From the NCBI RefSeq assembly GCF_021442025.1, contig NZ_CP090446.1:310001-374000 (forward strand): DNA of 64,000 nt. The letters are read 5' to 3'. Source of the DNA: Sphingobacterium sp. SRCM116780 (GTDB lineage Bacteria; Bacteroidota; Bacteroidia; Sphingobacteriales; Sphingobacteriaceae). Positions within the stretch are counted from its first letter, which is position 1; each line of letters begins with the position of its first letter. Below are positions 62,471 through 64,000 of the stretch, piece by piece. The notes below the pieces were generated by a model. It worked only from the letters and a program-made list of their open reading frames with translations. It was not told the origin of the DNA and did no database searches. The translations under genes were made by a program, and so were the position numbers.

Positions 62471-64000
62471 ATGAAAAATATATTTGCTATTGCCGCGATT
62501 CTGGCTTTAAGCTACTCTGTTAATGCGCAAGAGTTTGCTAAAGGTGTTGTTTTTAATGATACCAATAAAAATGGTATACGTGATAAAAAAGAAGTTGGAA
62601 TTCCAAGTGTGTCTGTCAGTAATGGAATTGAAGTTGTACAGACCGATACCAAAGGAAATTACACATTGCCTGTTACAAATGATAATATTATTTTTGTGAT
62701 TAAACCTTCAGATTATACCTTACCCTTAAATAACGATTATCAACCTCAATTTTACTATATTCATAAACCTGAAGGAAGTCCAGAATTGAACTTCAAAGGT
62801 GTTTCACCAACAGGACGATTACCTAAAGAAATCAATTTTGCATTGACAGCTCAAAAGGAAAAGGAAGATTTTTCTGCATTTGTCTTCGGTGATCCTCAGG
62901 CTTATGATCAGATCGAGATGGATTATTTCAAACGAGGCATTATCGATCGGATTGCTGATAAGCATGCTGCTGTATTTGGTATTAGTTTAGGCGACTTAGT
63001 CGGTAATGATCTGTCCTTACATCCTAATTATAAAAAAACGATAGCATTGATGGGGTTGCCTTGGTTTAATGTAATCGGGAATCATGATCTTAACTTTGAT
63101 ACCAAGGAAGATATTTATTCAGATGAATCTTTTGAAGCTTCATTTGGCCCAGCTAACTATTCATTTAATTATGCGAATGCTCACTTTATTGTTTTAGATG
63201 ATATTATTTATCCCAATCCAGATACCGGAAAAGGTTATAAAGGTGGTTTCCGTAAAGAACAGCTAGATTTTATTGAGAATGATTTGAAATTTATTTCAAA
63301 GGATAAATTAGTGGTTTTAGCCTTTCATATCCCATTAGCTCACGAAAGTGCTGCGGTTTTTCGGACAGAAGACCGAGATCGATTATTTAATATATTGGCA
63401 AGTTATCCGCATACACTTTCCTTATCCGCACACACGCATTTTCAACAACAGAACTTTTTTGGCGCAAAGGATGGATGGAAACAAGAGAAACCGCATCATG
63501 AATATAATGTGGGAACGACTTCAGGAGATTGGTACTCTGGAGCAAAGGATACAGATGGTATCCCAGTATCGACCATGCGTGATGGTACACCTAAAGGATA
63601 TGCAGTTTTGAATATTAAAAACAATCAATATACATTTGATTACCATGTAGTAGGAAAAGATACTCAATATCAAATCGCCTTATCTGGACCATCTGTTGTT
63701 GATCAAAAATATGTACAGAGGTATCCTATTTATGCTAATTTTTTTATCGGAAAAGGAGACGATCAGGTGCTATATCGTATCAATGAAGGTAAATGGAAAG
63801 AAATGGAAACTGTAAATGAGACTGATCCTGCTTATAATTATGCCGTTGATAAATTTGATTTTGCAACTCATTATCAAGAGGGGAGAAGACCTTCCGATGG
63901 AGCGATTTCTTCCCATCTTTGGAAGTTTAATTTACCAAAATTAAAAGAAGGTAAATATAAATTAGAGGTGAAAGCAACGGATATGTTTAATCGTGTGTAT
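62471..64000 (+). CDS. Calcineurin-like metallophosphoesterase with N-terminal beta domain, 3' end missing
   Basis: An open frame of 510 codons runs to the right edge without a stop. It starts with a signal peptide (MKNIFAIAAILALSYSVNAQ), then a transthyretin-like N-terminal domain typical of exported phosphoesterases (KGVVFNDTNKNGIRDKKE, about 23-45, and DTKGNYTLPV, about 66-75). The metal-binding metallophosphatase motifs are GDPQ, SLGDLVGND, VIGNHD and LSAHTHFQ, in the right order. The substrate is unknown; such exported enzymes act on phosphate esters in the periplasm. The C-terminal domain is still running at the edge. Confidence 0.92.
   Translation, partial: MKNIFAIAAILALSYSVNAQEFAKGVVFNDTNKNGIRDKKEVGIPSVSVSNGIEVVQTDTKGNYTLPVTNDNIIFVIKPSDYTLPLNNDYQPQFYYIHKPEGSPELNFKGVSPTGRLPKEINFALTAQKEKEDFSAFVFGDPQAYDQIEMDYFKRGIIDRIADKHAAVFGISLGDLVGNDLSLHPNYKKTIALMGLPWFNVIGNHDLNFDTKEDIYSDESFEASFGPANYSFNYANAHFIVLDDIIYPNPDTGKGYKGGFRKEQLDFIENDLKFISKDKLVVLAFHIPLAHESAAVFRTEDRDRLFNILASYPHTLSLSAHTHFQQQNFFGAKDGWKQEKPHHEYNVGTTSGDWYSGAKDTDGIPVSTMRDGTPKGYAVLNIKNNQYTFDYHVVGKDTQYQIALSGPSVVDQKYVQRYPIYANFFIGKGDDQVLYRINEGKWKEMETVNETDPAYNYAVDKFDFATHYQEGRRPSDGAISSHLWKFNLPKLKEGKYKLEVKATDMFNRVY

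Noticed and set aside
1..64000. Search for tRNA, rRNA, CRISPR arrays, transposases, integrases and attachment sites
   Set aside because: No array of regular repeats, no cloverleaf-like sequence in the intergenic gaps and no mobile-element protein were recognised by eye.

Overview
The window is a 64 kb piece of an AT-rich chromosome from a Bacteroidota bacterium, most likely Sphingobacteriales (Sphingobacterium/Pedobacter type). The evidence is the gene content (TamB-type AsmA protein, stand-alone PASTA protein, FtsZ with a long tail ending in NSFLHDNVD, Spy-like DUF4890 protein), the gene order of the division cluster, and repeated TAnnTTTG promoter elements close to start codons in place of sigma70-type -10 boxes. 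I see no phage, transposase, CRISPR array, rRNA or tRNA gene. This is core chromosome; genes fill most of it.

Layout. 1-14.0 kb: a tamB gene cut by the left edge, divergent from tsaD; a small YiaA-like membrane protein; a TonB and a Spy-like protein; an acyltransferase; a LutB iron-sulfur protein; aspS; a 0.7 kb gene-free stretch with an 11-bp tandem repeat; and a WYL regulator with a GyrI-like protein. 14.0-30.1 kb: a complete division and cell-wall (dcw) cluster, mraZ-rsmH-ftsL-ftsI-murE-mraY-murD-ftsW-murG-murC-ftsQ-ftsA-ftsZ, preceded by a clear 10-bp-period MraZ operator and closed by a strong terminator. murF, murB and ddl are not in the cluster. 30.2-38.3 kb: a sugar-phosphate isomerase-like TIM barrel, an orphan LuxR-type response regulator, mscL, rpmH-rnpA-yidD-tsaB, corA, an OmpH/Skp-like lipoprotein and gyrB. 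38.3-44.4 kb: a three-gene operon of an outer-membrane helix-hairpin-helix protein, ComEC and RecQ, which looks like a DNA-uptake and processing unit. 44.4-48.3 kb: a secreted YciI-like protein, a YdeI/DUF1801 protein, a rhodanese and rpsA. 48.5-55.1 kb: a tight leftward operon of PASTA protein, MltG, thioesterase, YihY and hybrid histidine kinase, divergent from ddl. 55.1-58.4 kb: thyA-folA-unknown-serine hydrolase. 58.6-64 kb: mtaB, an EamA transporter, an NlpC/P60 lipoprotein, an unknown membrane-anchored protein and a calcineurin-like phosphoesterase cut by the right edge.

How the genes work together. Most of the window builds or divides the cell envelope: lipid II synthesis (mur genes, mraY, ddl), septal synthesis (ftsI, ftsW, ftsQ, ftsL, ftsA, ftsZ), glycan termination (mltG), peptidoglycan hydrolysis (NlpC/P60) and outer-membrane biogenesis (TamB, OmpH). 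A second theme is modification of tRNA A37: tsaD and tsaB make t6A and mtaB methylthiolates it. The observations I rate highest are the HhH barrel-ComEC-RecQ operon with a ComEC tail that has lost its metallo-beta-lactamase ligands, the PASTA/MltG/hybrid-kinase operon, the proximal and inverted distal MraZ boxes, and the nested hairpin between ftsA and ftsZ. All assignments rest on reading motifs by eye; no database search was possible.
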